Below are positions 28,234 through 37,933 of a DNA stretch of 64,000 bases, in pieces. Under the pieces are notes generated by a model, which was given only the letters and a program-made list of their open reading frames with translations, did not search any database and was not told the origin of the DNA. The DNA comes from an uncultured Roseburia sp. (GTDB taxonomy: Bacteria > Bacillota > Clostridia > Lachnospirales > Lachnospiraceae). The translations under genes and the position numbers were made by a program. The stretch's first letter is position 1. Each line of letters opens with the position of its first letter. The stretch is from positions 1-64,000 of the forward strand of contig CAKRDK010000011.1 in the NCBI GenBank assembly GCA_934309475.1. The letters are read 5' to 3'.

Positions 28234-29256
28234 TTACTGTCCTTTCTCAATTTCCTGATAGATTGCCTCTGCAATCAATTTATGACCATAGCGGTTTAAA
28301 TGGCCATAACACTCCGCTGTATTTGAAAAACCACTGACAATGTGATGATTCTCTTCGTATTCCCGCTCAAAAGCTTCCGTCATGTCTACAAACGCAATGC
28401 CATTTTCTTCACACAGCCCGGCAAAATTTGCCGTCATCTCATCATCCGTCGATGTTGCAAGACTTCCGTCTTCCTCTAGTGAAAGGCTCGGATAATAATA
28501 AATCATGGCCGTCACACCATACTCGTCTGCCTGCTCTTTTACATAGCGCAAAAGTTCCGACATCTTTCCAAAATCGTATGCCGCCTCTCCCTGTACCTGC
28601 GCACTATCATCCGTCTCCGATGCCTGTCCACTGTAATCTTTATACTGCTGATACAACAATTTTACATACGGAATCTTCTGACTCTCATACAGCAGTCCAT
28701 TCTGGTAAGACTCCAACGGGCTCATCTGATCCTGCAATGCTGCGTCCACTTCGCCTGACGCAAAACTGACAAAATCCGTCTCTAACACCACATATTCCGT
28801 CGGCTGATAGGTCTCTAACGCGTACTTTAAATTCGACACATTCCGCAAAAATGTATGGGCAGACATTCCGATATTATATACATACCTGTTCTCGCCGTTC
28901 TCCGCAAACATCTCATTGAGCAGATACCCCATATTTTCTTTTTCGTCCACATAGAGTCCTTCCGTCTGCGACGACCCCATCAAAAGAACATCCACAGGTG
29001 TGCCCTCTGCCACCTCATATGCATTATTATATCCATTTTTATCTGTAGTTCCGTTTGCAAATCCCTCCGTTCCTCTTGACCAGAACGTGTCAGACTGCCT
29101 CGTATAATCGGTCGCGCCGGATTCACTTCCAACATGAATCGGTGGATTATAGTAAAACACGGAAAAAAGAGATAGTATTCCTAACGCTACTATCCCCGCA
29201 CCAAAACATTTTACAAACCAGTTATGAAATATCTTTGACCACAATGCTGTAATCAT
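28234..29256 (-). CDS. Membrane-anchored SGNH acyltransferase/esterase partner (PatB/AlgX/DltD-like)
   Basis: 340 residues: one N-terminal membrane anchor (about 15-35, GAGIVALGILSLFSVFYY) and an external domain of SGNH type with LLMGSSQTEGLYV carrying the nucleophile Ser and a C-terminal YGHLNRYGHKLIAEAIYQEI with the catalytic His. In alginate and peptidoglycan O-acetylation such a protein takes the acetyl group from the MBOAT partner and puts it on the polymer. Its start lies 35 bases inside the end of the GGDEF gene, and the MBOAT gene follows by two bases, so the three form a tight operon. Confidence 0.75.
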   Translation of the reverse strand: MITALWSKIFHNWFVKCFGAGIVALGILSLFSVFYYNPPIHVGSESGATDYTRQSDTFWSRGTEGFANGTTDKNGYNNAYEVAEGTPVDVLLMGSSQTEGLYVDEKENMGYLLNEMFAENGENRYVYNIGMSAHTFLRNVSNLKYALETYQPTEYVVLETDFVSFASGEVDAALQDQMSPLESYQNGLLYESQKIPYVKLLYQQYKDYSGQASETDDSAQVQGEAAYDFGKMSELLRYVKEQADEYGVTAMIYYYPSLSLEEDGSLATSTDDEMTANFAGLCEENGIAFVDMTEAFEREYEENHHIVSGFSNTAECYGHLNRYGHKLIAEAIYQEIEKGQ

Positions 29257-30697
29257 TCCTTCCTCTCTCTTTTACCTGATACAATTCCTGATCGGCAATT
29301 CTTAAATAATCAATCAGTTCTTCCGCTTTCTCCGGAACAAAGGAAACATATCCCTGGGAAACGGTCAGAATCCGGTCTGCCACTGAATTCTCGTTGGCAA
29401 TTTTCTCTTTGCGCAACAGATTGCCGATGGATACTGCAACCTCTTTGATTGTGTCCTCATCGCCATTGTCAAGAAGGATGACAAACTCGTCCCCTCCATA
29501 GCGGTAAACCTCACCGGTATCTCCTACGACACGTCTCATAATGTCTGCCACCTCTCGTAAGCAGCGGTCTCCCTGAACATGTCCATATGTATCATTCTGT
29601 GCTTTAAAGCAATCAATATCTAACACCCCGATTGCCATACGTGCTTCCCGTTTTGACTTTTTCGCAAACATTTCCACGCTGTCTTTGCGCAGGCGGAGAC
29701 GGTTCCAGAGTCCGGTCAAAGGATCTAACATCGCCTGATTCTCCGCCCTCCGCTTCTCTGCTTCTTTAATACGCAATTCAATTTTGGTATCGATTGCCGC
29801 AATCTTTTCCTGATTCAGCATCTCCTGTTCTACTTTTCTTAACTCGGCACGCTCCACGCAAAGCTTGTGGTATTCCTCTTTCTCCCCGAGAGCTTTATAA
29901 TACTCAATCCAGAGGTCAATTGCTGTCATGCGGTAAAATACGGTTCCCTGCACTTTTGCATAATCATCAAAAATACCAATCATCTTTTTCAAATATTCGT
30001 ACTCGCCAAGTTCTAATAAAATAGAACATGCCTCTGTCATATTCTGGACAAAGTCAACGTTATTCTTATCGGCAAGCGCACACTCAAACAGATTCTCCAG
30101 ATTCTCATAAATGTAATCCTGTCTTCCCGTCTTTAAGTAAAGCTGTGCTTTCGATAACATGAAAGAATAGATATAATCTTCCTTCACATCTCCGACGAGC
30201 ACCTGCTCTGCCTGCTTTAAATAAGATTCTGACTCTTCGTATTGTCCCACTGCACAGTGTGACTCTGTCAGATTCAGTGAATTGACGATACACCAGAATG
30301 GGTAACGCTCATCCCCTCTCTCCTTTGCGACCTCTAACCGCTGTTCGGCACAGCGGAAATAATAAATCGCCTTCTCATGATTTCCAAGTTCCTGATATCT
30401 CGAACCAATATTGTTATAAAACAAGAAAAGCAAATCGTAGGCGTCATGCTCTTCCGCAATATCCAATCCATCTAAATAACAGTCTATCGCCATCGTCTCA
30501 TTGCCCATAGCAGCATAGATAACCCCTAAAATATTTAATGCTTTCGCATAGAGACTCCACTCCTCCGTCTTTTTCAAAAGTTGCAGCACATCGCTTACAA
30601 TCGATGCTGCCTCCGACAGCCTTTTCCCAGAAAATGCCTCTAAGCCCCTGTCAATATATTCTTTTGCGGTTTCAACAATATTCTTTTCCGTCTCCAT
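29222..30697 (-). CDS. Cytoplasmic TPR-GGDEF diguanylate cyclase
   Basis: 491 residues with no membrane segment. Residues 1-285 are helical repeats of TPR type (for example LGVIYAAMGNETMAIDCYLDGLDIA, about 57-81); a charged coiled coil follows (about 295-320); the GGDEF domain starts near 323 (MLDPLTGLWNR), has the metal Asp region LDIDCFKAQNDTYGH and an intact GGDEF at 401-405. The inhibitory RxxD site expected nine residues before GGDEF is missing, so product feedback at that site is unlikely. It should make cyclic di-GMP in response to a partner or ligand sensed by the TPRs. It leads the O-acetylation operon. Confidence 0.88.
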   Translation of the reverse strand: METEKNIVETAKEYIDRGLEAFSGKRLSEAASIVSDVLQLLKKTEEWSLYAKALNILGVIYAAMGNETMAIDCYLDGLDIAEEHDAYDLLFLFYNNIGSRYQELGNHEKAIYYFRCAEQRLEVAKERGDERYPFWCIVNSLNLTESHCAVGQYEESESYLKQAEQVLVGDVKEDYIYSFMLSKAQLYLKTGRQDYIYENLENLFECALADKNNVDFVQNMTEACSILLELGEYEYLKKMIGIFDDYAKVQGTVFYRMTAIDLWIEYYKALGEKEEYHKLCVERAELRKVEQEMLNQEKIAAIDTKIELRIKEAEKRRAENQAMLDPLTGLWNRLRLRKDSVEMFAKKSKREARMAIGVLDIDCFKAQNDTYGHVQGDRCLREVADIMRRVVGDTGEVYRYGGDEFVILLDNGDEDTIKEVAVSIGNLLRKEKIANENSVADRILTVSQGYVSFVPEKAEELIDYLRIADQELYQVKERGRNDYSIVVKDIS

Positions 30698-30807
30698 ATT
30701 TGTTCACCTGCTTTTTCATTCTGTCTTATTCTACCACATTGAATCCTGAATAAAAAGACCTATTTTTGTATTCCATTCTTCTTCGGTATGTTTCTTACTT
30801 TTTCACA

Positions 30808-32040
30808 TTACTGTAACATATTCTCGATAAAAATTCCATAGCCTTTTGTCGGATCATTGATAAAAACATGTGTAACGGCACCAATTATTTTTCCATTCTG
30901 GACAATCGGACTGCCTGACATTCCCTGCACAATCCCGCCTGTCAGTTCTAACAGCTTCTCATCGGTAACCTGAAATAAAATTCCTTTATTTTCCACACTT
31001 TTGTCAAAATTGACTTCTTCGATTTCTATTTCATACTCCTCATTTTCCCCGGAAATTCCTGAAATAATATAGGCTTTTCCATATTCGATATCCTGCTTAT
31101 ATGCTACCTCGAGGCAGGAACTTTCCCCTAAGATGCCAAGATTCCCATCTAATGTTCCATGTATGCCGACATTGCGGTTCCAGTCAATCGTTCCAAGATA
31201 CGAGTGCGCCCCATAATGGATGACACCTGAGAGTTCCCCCGGTGTCCCCTCCACACCTTTATTGATTCCGATAATCTGTGTCTCATAAATTTTACCTTCT
31301 GACAGTTCCATTGCTGTCCCAGTGTCCGCATCACTTACACCATGTCCCAGTGCACCGTATTCCCCATCCGATGTGTAATAGGTCAGCGTCCCGACACCCG
31401 CCAAATCATCTCTGACCCAGATTCCAAGTTTGTAATCGCCGCTTTCCGTATAGACAGGTTCCACCGTGACCTCGATTTTCTGGTCCGCACGTCGGATTCC
31501 CAGTATTTCCTTCTCTTCTCCGTATTTATTTATCTTTGTAATCAATTCTTCTTTTGTCGTCACGGTTTCACCGTTGACGCTCTCAATATAATCACCGGCT
31601 TTGACCAGATATTCTGCCGGTTTTTGTTCACTGCCCGAAGTATCGGTCACATTTCCGGTTCCAATGATAAGAATTCCATCTGTCTCTAAATAAATACCAA
31701 TCGGCGTTCCTCCTGTATACACAGCGTCCGCCTCCGTCAACGTCACTTCCACTTCCTTTACCGGAATAATGCCAAACAGCTTGCACACCACCGTATATGC
31801 CGCCGGCTTTTCGCTGCTGATTCCGGCGACGGTATCCGAAATATTTTCAAATACCTCCGCCTCTTCCTCTTTTAATACAACGCTCACCGGAAGGCCAAAA
31901 TCATAAGAAATTTCACTGCCTATCGTGACATACATCTGATCCGGTATTGCCTGCTCGAATGTTACCACTGCAAATGCCCCGACACAAATGATTCCAATCA
32001 TAAAAATCATCAAAAATCCATAAGCTAATATTTTTCGCAT
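30808..32040 (-). CDS. spoIVB: SpoIVB peptidase (forespore signalling protease)
   Basis: Serine peptidase of family S55 secreted by the forespore to trigger processing of pro-sigma-K in the mother cell. 410 residues: N-terminal membrane anchor/signal (about 5-28), a PDZ domain (about 130-200, LVKAGDYIESVNGETV), then the peptidase domain with His in GALGHGVSD and nucleophile Ser in GGIVQGMSGSPI. GGGGGAG precedes the ATG. It lies after recN as in Bacillus and Clostridia, which supports a spore-forming organism. Confidence 0.95.
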   Translation of the reverse strand: MRKILAYGFLMIFMIGIICVGAFAVVTFEQAIPDQMYVTIGSEISYDFGLPVSVVLKEEEAEVFENISDTVAGISSEKPAAYTVVCKLFGIIPVKEVEVTLTEADAVYTGGTPIGIYLETDGILIIGTGNVTDTSGSEQKPAEYLVKAGDYIESVNGETVTTKEELITKINKYGEEKEILGIRRADQKIEVTVEPVYTESGDYKLGIWVRDDLAGVGTLTYYTSDGEYGALGHGVSDADTGTAMELSEGKIYETQIIGINKGVEGTPGELSGVIHYGAHSYLGTIDWNRNVGIHGTLDGNLGILGESSCLEVAYKQDIEYGKAYIISGISGENEEYEIEIEEVNFDKSVENKGILFQVTDEKLLELTGGIVQGMSGSPIVQNGKIIGAVTHVFINDPTKGYGIFIENMLQ

Positions 32041-32067
32041 TCTGTTTCTCCCCCTTTTTAATCACAC

Positions 32068-32097
32068 AAAAAAGAAGATACTTTTGTATCTTCTTTT
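32068..32097 (-). terminator. Terminator after recN
   Basis: Minus strand AAAAGAAGATAC and GTATCTTCTTTT form a perfect 12-bp stem with a 4-base loop, followed by TTTG. It ends the nusB-to-recN transcript 27 bases before the spoIVB start codon. Confidence 0.85.
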
Positions 32098-32125
32098 AGT
32101 ATGCTGCTTTTTCCCGGTTTCAAAC
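32097..32125 (-). promoter_or_regulatory. Possible sigma-G (forespore) promoter for spoIVB
   Basis: Minus strand CATACTA (32103-32097) equals the sigma-F/sigma-G -10 consensus, with GTTTG 17 bases upstream as a partial -35. It lies immediately before the recN terminator hairpin, so a transcript starting a few bases downstream would contain only part of the hairpin and escape termination. Confidence 0.4.
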
Positions 32126-32153
32126 AGAATCCATAAAAGCATATCTTTCCAAT

Positions 32154-33830
32154 TTATTTTTTCTTTTGCTGTGCAAGCTCTTTCATTTCCTTTGCACTCT
32201 CACGAACCGTCTCCGTAATCTCGACACCGCCAATCATACGCGCAAGTTCGCCGATGCTCTCAAGTTCTGAAAGCCATCTTATATTCGAGATGGTTGTGTT
32301 GTTCTGAACGGATTTTTCAATTAAGTAATGGCTGTCCGCCATCGCCGCAATCTGTGGCAAATGTGTAATGCAGATAATCTGGTGACGTTTTCCTAAAACA
32401 TTCATCTTCTCCGAAACCATCTGTGCCGTTCTTCCACTGATTCCGCTGTCAATTTCATCAAAAATTAACGTCTCAATCTCATCGCTGTCGGCAAGCACTG
32501 TCTTGATAGCCAACATGATACGGGAAAGTTCACCACCGGATGCAACCTTTCCAAGCGGCTTCACCGGCTCTCCCGGATTCGTCGAAATCATAAATTCTGC
32601 ATCATCCGTTCCATTCGCCGTATAATCTGAAGTCTTACCAAATTGCATCTCGAATGCAACATCTAAAAAGTTCAAATCTTCTAACGCAGCACGAATTGCC
32701 TTTACAAGTTCCGATGCATAGCGCTTACGAATTGTAGAAACTTTTTCGCACTGTTTCTGTAAGGATTCCTCCGCCTTCTTAAAATTCTGCTCTAAATTCC
32801 GCAGATATGCATCGTAGTCCCGTAATTTCTCCATCTTCTGCTGTTTTTCTTCCAGGGAAGCTAATACTTCCTCTATCGTACGTCCGTATTTTGCTTTCAG
32901 ATGATTCAGTTCATCTAAGCGTTTCTCCATCGCGTAGAAAGTCTCATCATCAAATTCCGTATCCGCAATATAGTCCGATATTTCCCGGTTAAAATCGTTC
33001 AACAGATTGTCAATCTCTGCCAACTGGCTCTCAAACTCTCCCACTTTTTCATCGAAGCCGGAGGCGCTTCCTAATTCACGCAGTGCTCTTCCGACAAGCT
33101 CTGTTGCGGAATCCATCCTTCCACCGGTCGCATCGTAGGCACCGTTTAGTGCCTCCATAATTTTCTTTCCGTTCAAAAAACGTTTGTAGTCATTTTCAAG
33201 CTGCTCGTCTTCCCCGACATGTAAATCCGCATCTACAATTTCATTGATTTCATACTCTAAAAAAGAAACTTCGCGCAGACGTTCTTCCTCGTCGATTACA
33301 TTTTCTTTTAACTCGGCTTCGATCCTGCGGTAATCCTGATATAACGTTTCTAATTTTTCTTTTTCAGGAGCAAGTTCTGTTTTCGCATAGGAATCTAAAA
33401 TCTCTAAATGCTTCTTCTTTGACAGCAGGGACTGGTGTTCATGCTGTCCATGAATATCAATCAGAATAGACGCTGCTTCTTTGACCTTTGATGTTGGAAC
33501 GGTCTCCGCATTGATTTTGGCAATGCTTCTGCCATTGCTGATTTTACGGCTGATGATGACAAGTCCATCCTCCGGATATACTTCTAACGCTTCAAGCTGT
33601 TTTACCTGATGTTCGTTCTCCACCCGGAATACCAGTTCGACCAATGCATAATCTGCATTTTCCCGCAGCATCTCTTTTTGTACTTTTTCACCTAACGCTA
33701 AATTGATAGAACCAATAATGATTGATTTTCCAGCACCTGTCTCTCCAGACAAAATATTGAGTCCCTCTGAAAATTCAACTTCAGACTCCTCAATCAATGC
33801 CAGATTTTTCACATGAAGATTTTGTAACAT
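32154..33830 (-). CDS. recN: DNA repair protein RecN
   Basis: SMC-like ATPase that acts early in double-strand break repair. 558 residues with N-terminal Walker A GETGAGKSIIIG, long coiled-coil arms (about 160-370), signature VASGGELSRIMLAIK and Walker B LIFDEIDSGISG. It follows argR by 54 bases in the conserved Firmicutes order tlyA-nadK-argR-recN. No SOS box is evident before it; it is transcribed with the upstream genes. Confidence 0.97.
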   Translation of the reverse strand: MLQNLHVKNLALIEESEVEFSEGLNILSGETGAGKSIIIGSINLALGEKVQKEMLRENADYALVELVFRVENEHQVKQLEALEVYPEDGLVIISRKISNGRSIAKINAETVPTSKVKEAASILIDIHGQHEHQSLLSKKKHLEILDSYAKTELAPEKEKLETLYQDYRRIEAELKENVIDEEERLREVSFLEYEINEIVDADLHVGEDEQLENDYKRFLNGKKIMEALNGAYDATGGRMDSATELVGRALRELGSASGFDEKVGEFESQLAEIDNLLNDFNREISDYIADTEFDDETFYAMEKRLDELNHLKAKYGRTIEEVLASLEEKQQKMEKLRDYDAYLRNLEQNFKKAEESLQKQCEKVSTIRKRYASELVKAIRAALEDLNFLDVAFEMQFGKTSDYTANGTDDAEFMISTNPGEPVKPLGKVASGGELSRIMLAIKTVLADSDEIETLIFDEIDSGISGRTAQMVSEKMNVLGKRHQIICITHLPQIAAMADSHYLIEKSVQNNTTISNIRWLSELESIGELARMIGGVEITETVRESAKEMKELAQQKKK

Positions 33831-33884
33831 GCGACCTCTCCTTCTACTCTCCCCAACGTATTTCTATTGCGTATCTGCCTTTTC

Positions 33885-34337
33885 CTACTCTTCAATTATC
33901 TTGCGCAGTCTTCCCATAATTGCAACGGTGTCGTCCACGCTGCGTACAGCACACATGATGGTATCATCCCCGGCGATACAGCCGACAATCTCATGAAGCT
34001 GCATGGCATCTAATGCCGCCGCAACTGCCATCGCCATTCCTGACACTGTTTTTATCACAAGAATATTCTGTGCCATATCCATAGAAACAAATCCGGCTTT
34101 AAATACATGCACAAACTTTTCTGTCATATCTTCCGCGCGCTCTGAAAGTGCAACATATTTCTGTCTGCCGTTGTTCATCGCTACCTTTGTCAGTTTTAAT
34201 TCACGAATATCGCGGGAAACGGTTGCCTGCGTTACCTGATAACCTTCTCGCTCTAAGTAATCCGATAATTCTTCCTGTGTCTCAATCTCATTTTTTTTAA
34301 TTAATTCTAAGATTTTGGCCTGTCTTTTTGTTTTCAT
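33885..34337 (-). CDS. argR: Arginine repressor ArgR/AhrC
   Basis: 150-residue regulator of arginine synthesis and breakdown: N-terminal winged helix (EIETQEELSDYLEREGYQVTQATVSRDIRELKL) and C-terminal arginine-binding oligomerisation domain (GCIAGDDTIMCAVRS). It is expected to act on argH at 10921 or other arg genes outside the window. It sits 23 bases after nadK in the conserved cluster. Confidence 0.96.
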   Translation of the reverse strand: MKTKRQAKILELIKKNEIETQEELSDYLEREGYQVTQATVSRDIRELKLTKVAMNNGRQKYVALSERAEDMTEKFVHVFKAGFVSMDMAQNILVIKTVSGMAMAVAAALDAMQLHEIVGCIAGDDTIMCAVRSVDDTVAIMGRLRKIIEE

Positions 34338-34360
34338 CCCTGTTATTCACCCTTTCTGTT

Positions 34361-35224
34361 TTAAGAGCTGTAAATCTGCATTTTTTTTCGCAACGTAACC
34401 AGAAAACTCTGCTTGCTCAATTTACATATTTTAATCGCATCTTTGGCTTTCTTTACTGTTATTTTATCGCCCACTTCTAATTTCAGGGCGTTATTTCCGT
34501 CAAAACTTACTTCCACCGTCTCGTCTTTCTGCGAGCGGCGCTGTCCTATCTCGATAACAACTTCATCGGACGCCTCTAACACAATACTCTGTGAATTCAA
34601 ATTATGGTCATTGATGGGTGTCATTAAAATCATCTGTGCCTTCGGGTCCACAATCGGGCCTCCTGCCGATAGATTATAACCTGTCGACCCCGTCGGTGTA
34701 GAAAGAATAATTCCGTCCGCATGGAACGTATTCAGATACTCTCCGTTTACATAGACAATAAGATTTACGACGGACAGTGCCCCCGTTCTATGTATAACCA
34801 CATCGTTAAATGCAACGTTTTTTGCACTCTTATTCTGATTTTTCACACCGTAACCGGTCAGCATCATGCGCTTTTCTAGCATGAATTCATCTTTCATCAG
34901 CAAATCGATTGCCGGAAAAACACTCGCCTCTTCTAACTCGCACAGATACCCTAGCGTTCCAAGGTTCACACCGATGATAGGAAGGTCTGACTTCACAAGA
35001 CGTGTGGCTGCACGAATCAGGGTGCCGTCTCCCCCTAAAACCATCACGCACTCTGTCCCATCCGCGATATCTTCCAAGTCCGGTGCCGCATATTCCATTG
35101 CTTTTCCGTTGCTTGCAAAATATGTTCCGGTTCCACCTTTTTGTTCAATATAAGAGATTATCTTTTTTGTTAATTCTAAATTCGTATCTTTTAAAGAATT
35201 CACAATGACCAAAAAATGTTTCAT
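34361..35224 (-). CDS. nadK: NAD kinase
   Basis: Phosphorylates NAD to NADP. 287 residues from the chosen ATG (MKHFLVIVNS, 35224), one base after the tlyA stop; the longer in-frame start would lie inside tlyA. The GGDGT motif (VMVLGGDGTLIRA), NLGTLGYL, and the TPTGSTGYNLSAGGP segment are present. Confidence 0.96.
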   Translation of the reverse strand: MKHFLVIVNSLKDTNLELTKKIISYIEQKGGTGTYFASNGKAMEYAAPDLEDIADGTECVMVLGGDGTLIRAATRLVKSDLPIIGVNLGTLGYLCELEEASVFPAIDLLMKDEFMLEKRMMLTGYGVKNQNKSAKNVAFNDVVIHRTGALSVVNLIVYVNGEYLNTFHADGIILSTPTGSTGYNLSAGGPIVDPKAQMILMTPINDHNLNSQSIVLEASDEVVIEIGQRRSQKDETVEVSFDGNNALKLEVGDKITVKKAKDAIKICKLSKQSFLVTLRKKMQIYSS

Positions 35225-35225
35225 T

Positions 35226-36041
35226 TTATTTATCCAACTCCCCATGTGCAGCTTCTACCACAGCATGAATATCTACATTTTCTTCTTTTCTGCCTTCGTC
35301 CGCTTTTCTGATGTAGACCAGATATTCAATATTTCCTTCCGGCCCCTTGATTGGGGAATACTCTAAATTGAGCACTTCAAAGCCAATCTCCATCGCAAAC
35401 GAAATTACTTTTTCGATAACTTCCTCATGCACTGCCTTGTCACGGACAACGCCCTTCTTGCCAACTTTTTCTCTTCCCGCCTCAAACTGCGGTTTGATAA
35501 GACAAACCATCTCACCGTTATCGGTCAGAAGTGCTCTCGCCGGTCCGAGCACCTTCGTCAGCGAAATAAAAGATACATCCACAGATGCAAAATCCAGGCG
35601 ATCTGCGATATCCTCCGGTGTCACATAGCGGATATTGGTCTTTTCCATGCAGACAACGCGCTCATCCTGGCGCAGTTTCCACGCAAACTGTCCGTATCCG
35701 ACATCCACGGCGTACACTTTTACGGCACCGTTCTGGAGCATGCAGTCGGTAAATCCGCCTGTGGAAGCACCGATATCCATACACACTTTTCCGTCTAATG
35801 TAATGCCAAAATGTGTCATCGCTTTCTCTAATTTCAATCCGCCACGGCTGACATACTTTAAGGTATTACCGCGCACCTCGATTTTGGCTTCCACGTCAAA
35901 GGAAGCACCTGCTTTATCTTCTCTCTGCTGGTCTACAAAGACATTTCCTTCCATGATCATCGCTTTTGCCTTCTCACGCGACGGCGCAAGCCCTCTGTTC
36001 ACCAGCAATACATCTAAACGTTCTTTCACTCTGTTCTCCAT
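35226..36041 (-). CDS. tlyA: TlyA-family rRNA 2'-O-methyltransferase
   Basis: 271 residues: N-terminal S4 RNA-binding domain (ERLDVLLVNRGLAPSREKAK) followed by an FtsJ/RrmJ methyltransferase with the SAM motif CMDIGASTGGFTDC and the K-D-K-E-type residues (Lys in FISLTKVLGPA region). It is the YqxC position in the Bacillus cluster. The start is two bases after the dxs stop. Methylation of ribosomal RNA is the expected role; named 'haemolysin A' in older annotation. Confidence 0.93.
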   Translation of the reverse strand: MENRVKERLDVLLVNRGLAPSREKAKAMIMEGNVFVDQQREDKAGASFDVEAKIEVRGNTLKYVSRGGLKLEKAMTHFGITLDGKVCMDIGASTGGFTDCMLQNGAVKVYAVDVGYGQFAWKLRQDERVVCMEKTNIRYVTPEDIADRLDFASVDVSFISLTKVLGPARALLTDNGEMVCLIKPQFEAGREKVGKKGVVRDKAVHEEVIEKVISFAMEIGFEVLNLEYSPIKGPEGNIEYLVYIRKADEGRKEENVDIHAVVEAAHGELDK

Positions 36042-36043
36042 TC

Positions 36044-37912
36044 CTACACTGTTTTCTGATACATTGCGACTGCCTTCTCATAAATACTATCGGCATCAAT
36101 TCCAACTTCTTTTCGTAAAATTTCGACATTTCCATGTTCGACATAATCATCCGGGATTGCGATATTCAAAACCGTAACCTCGGCACCCTGCTGCTGGTAA
36201 AATTCTGTCACATGCATGCCAAATCCGCCACTGATGACATTTTCTTCCATCGTCACAATCAGCTTATGCTCCGCCGTCAGGTGATGAAGTATTTCCTCAT
36301 CTAACGGTTTCGCGAATCTGGCATTTACAATCGTACATGCATATCCTGCTTCTTTTAATTTCTCCCGCACAGAAATTGCCGTCTTTACCATGGAACCGAT
36401 TGCCACCAGTGCAATCTGCGACTCCTCATAGAGCATCTCACTCTTTCCGTAAACGATTGGTGCACGCAATTCCTTTAACTCATCATACGCTTCCCCTCTC
36501 GGATAACGGACGGCAATCGGACTTGGAAAATCAATCGCAAACTTAATCATATCGGATAATTCCCATTTATTCTTCGGCGCCATAATCGTCATATTCGGAA
36601 TCGACGACAGATAGGATAAATCGAAGATTCCCTGATGGGTCTCCCCATCACTTCCGACAAGACCAGCACGGTCAATTGCAAAGACAACCGGAAGGTTCTG
36701 GATGCAGACATCATGTAGAATCTGATCATATGCTCTCTGTAAAAAAGAAGAATAGACCGCAAAAATCGGTTTCAATCCTGCCGCCGCAAGCCCTGCCGCA
36801 AACGTTACGGCATGCTGTTCCGCAATTCCCACGTCAAAGAAGCGTTCCGGGAACATATTGCGAAATCGTTTGAGTCCAGTTCCATCTGCCATTGCAGCCG
36901 TAATCGCAACCACTTTTTCATCCCGGTCACCCATTTTTCGCATGACCGTGGAAAAAATATCGGTATAATTTGCTTTTGTACGCGGATGTAATGGAAGTCC
37001 TGTGGCGATGTCAAACGGTTCTGTTCCATGAAATCTTGCCGGATGACGCTCCGCAGCCTCGTAGCCTGCACCTTTATGGGTCAGGACATGAATCAGAACC
37101 GGTCCGTCAATATTAGAAGCCTCTTTTATCAGCTTCATCATACCCTGAATATCGCTGCCGTCAACCGGTCCTAAATAGATAATTCCCATCTCTTCAAAAA
37201 GCATTCCCGGAATAAAGAGCTGTTTGATTCCACTTTTGGTACGGCGAATCCGCTCCACCATCTTATCTCCATACACCGGTATCTTATTCAGGGAATTTAA
37301 GACACCTGTTTTCAAACCGCGGTATGCATCTGCCGTACGGAATCCGCTTAAATAAGTGGAAAGTCCACCGACATTCTCCGAGATGGACATATTGTTATCA
37401 TTTAAAATGATGATAAAATTAGATTTCAGGCGGGATGCATTATTTAACGCTTCAAATGCCATGCCACCCGTCAATGCTCCGTCACCGATAACCGAGATAA
37501 CCTTATAGTCCTCTCCCGTAATCTCCCGCGCCAGCGCATAACCGAGTCCTGCCGAAATTGAAGTCGAACTGTGTCCTGTCTCAAAGCTGTCACACTCGCT
37601 CTCCTTCCGCTTCGGGAATCCACTCATCCCACCATATTTTCTCAGCTCATCGAATCCTTCCTTCCTTCCGGTCAGAAGCTTATGCGTATATGCCTGGTGT
37701 CCAACATCCCAGATGATTTTATCTTTCGGCAAATCAACCGACATATGTAATGCCATTGTCAATTCCACCACACCAAGGTTTGACGCAAGATGTCCGCCCG
37801 ATACCGAAATTTTCTCAATCAAAAATTCCCGTATCTCCTGTGCTAAGATAGGCAATTCCTCCGGTTCTAATTTTTTTATATCATTTTCCTTTTTTATCTT
37901 CTCTAATACCAT
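36044..37912 (-). CDS. dxs: 1-deoxy-D-xylulose-5-phosphate synthase
   Basis: Thiamine-diphosphate enzyme that starts the MEP isoprenoid pathway by joining pyruvate and glyceraldehyde-3-phosphate. 622 residues with GHQAYTHKLLTGR, the TPP motif GDGALTGGMAFEALNN and DRAGLVGSDGETHQG in the transketolase pyrimidine domain. The gene lies 21 bases after ispA, giving a compact isoprenoid pair. Confidence 0.97.
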   Translation of the reverse strand: MVLEKIKKENDIKKLEPEELPILAQEIREFLIEKISVSGGHLASNLGVVELTMALHMSVDLPKDKIIWDVGHQAYTHKLLTGRKEGFDELRKYGGMSGFPKRKESECDSFETGHSSTSISAGLGYALAREITGEDYKVISVIGDGALTGGMAFEALNNASRLKSNFIIILNDNNMSISENVGGLSTYLSGFRTADAYRGLKTGVLNSLNKIPVYGDKMVERIRRTKSGIKQLFIPGMLFEEMGIIYLGPVDGSDIQGMMKLIKEASNIDGPVLIHVLTHKGAGYEAAERHPARFHGTEPFDIATGLPLHPRTKANYTDIFSTVMRKMGDRDEKVVAITAAMADGTGLKRFRNMFPERFFDVGIAEQHAVTFAAGLAAAGLKPIFAVYSSFLQRAYDQILHDVCIQNLPVVFAIDRAGLVGSDGETHQGIFDLSYLSSIPNMTIMAPKNKWELSDMIKFAIDFPSPIAVRYPRGEAYDELKELRAPIVYGKSEMLYEESQIALVAIGSMVKTAISVREKLKEAGYACTIVNARFAKPLDEEILHHLTAEHKLIVTMEENVISGGFGMHVTEFYQQQGAEVTVLNIAIPDDYVEHGNVEILRKEVGIDADSIYEKAVAMYQKTV

Positions 37913-37933
37913 CAGTTTTCCCTCTGATTCCTC

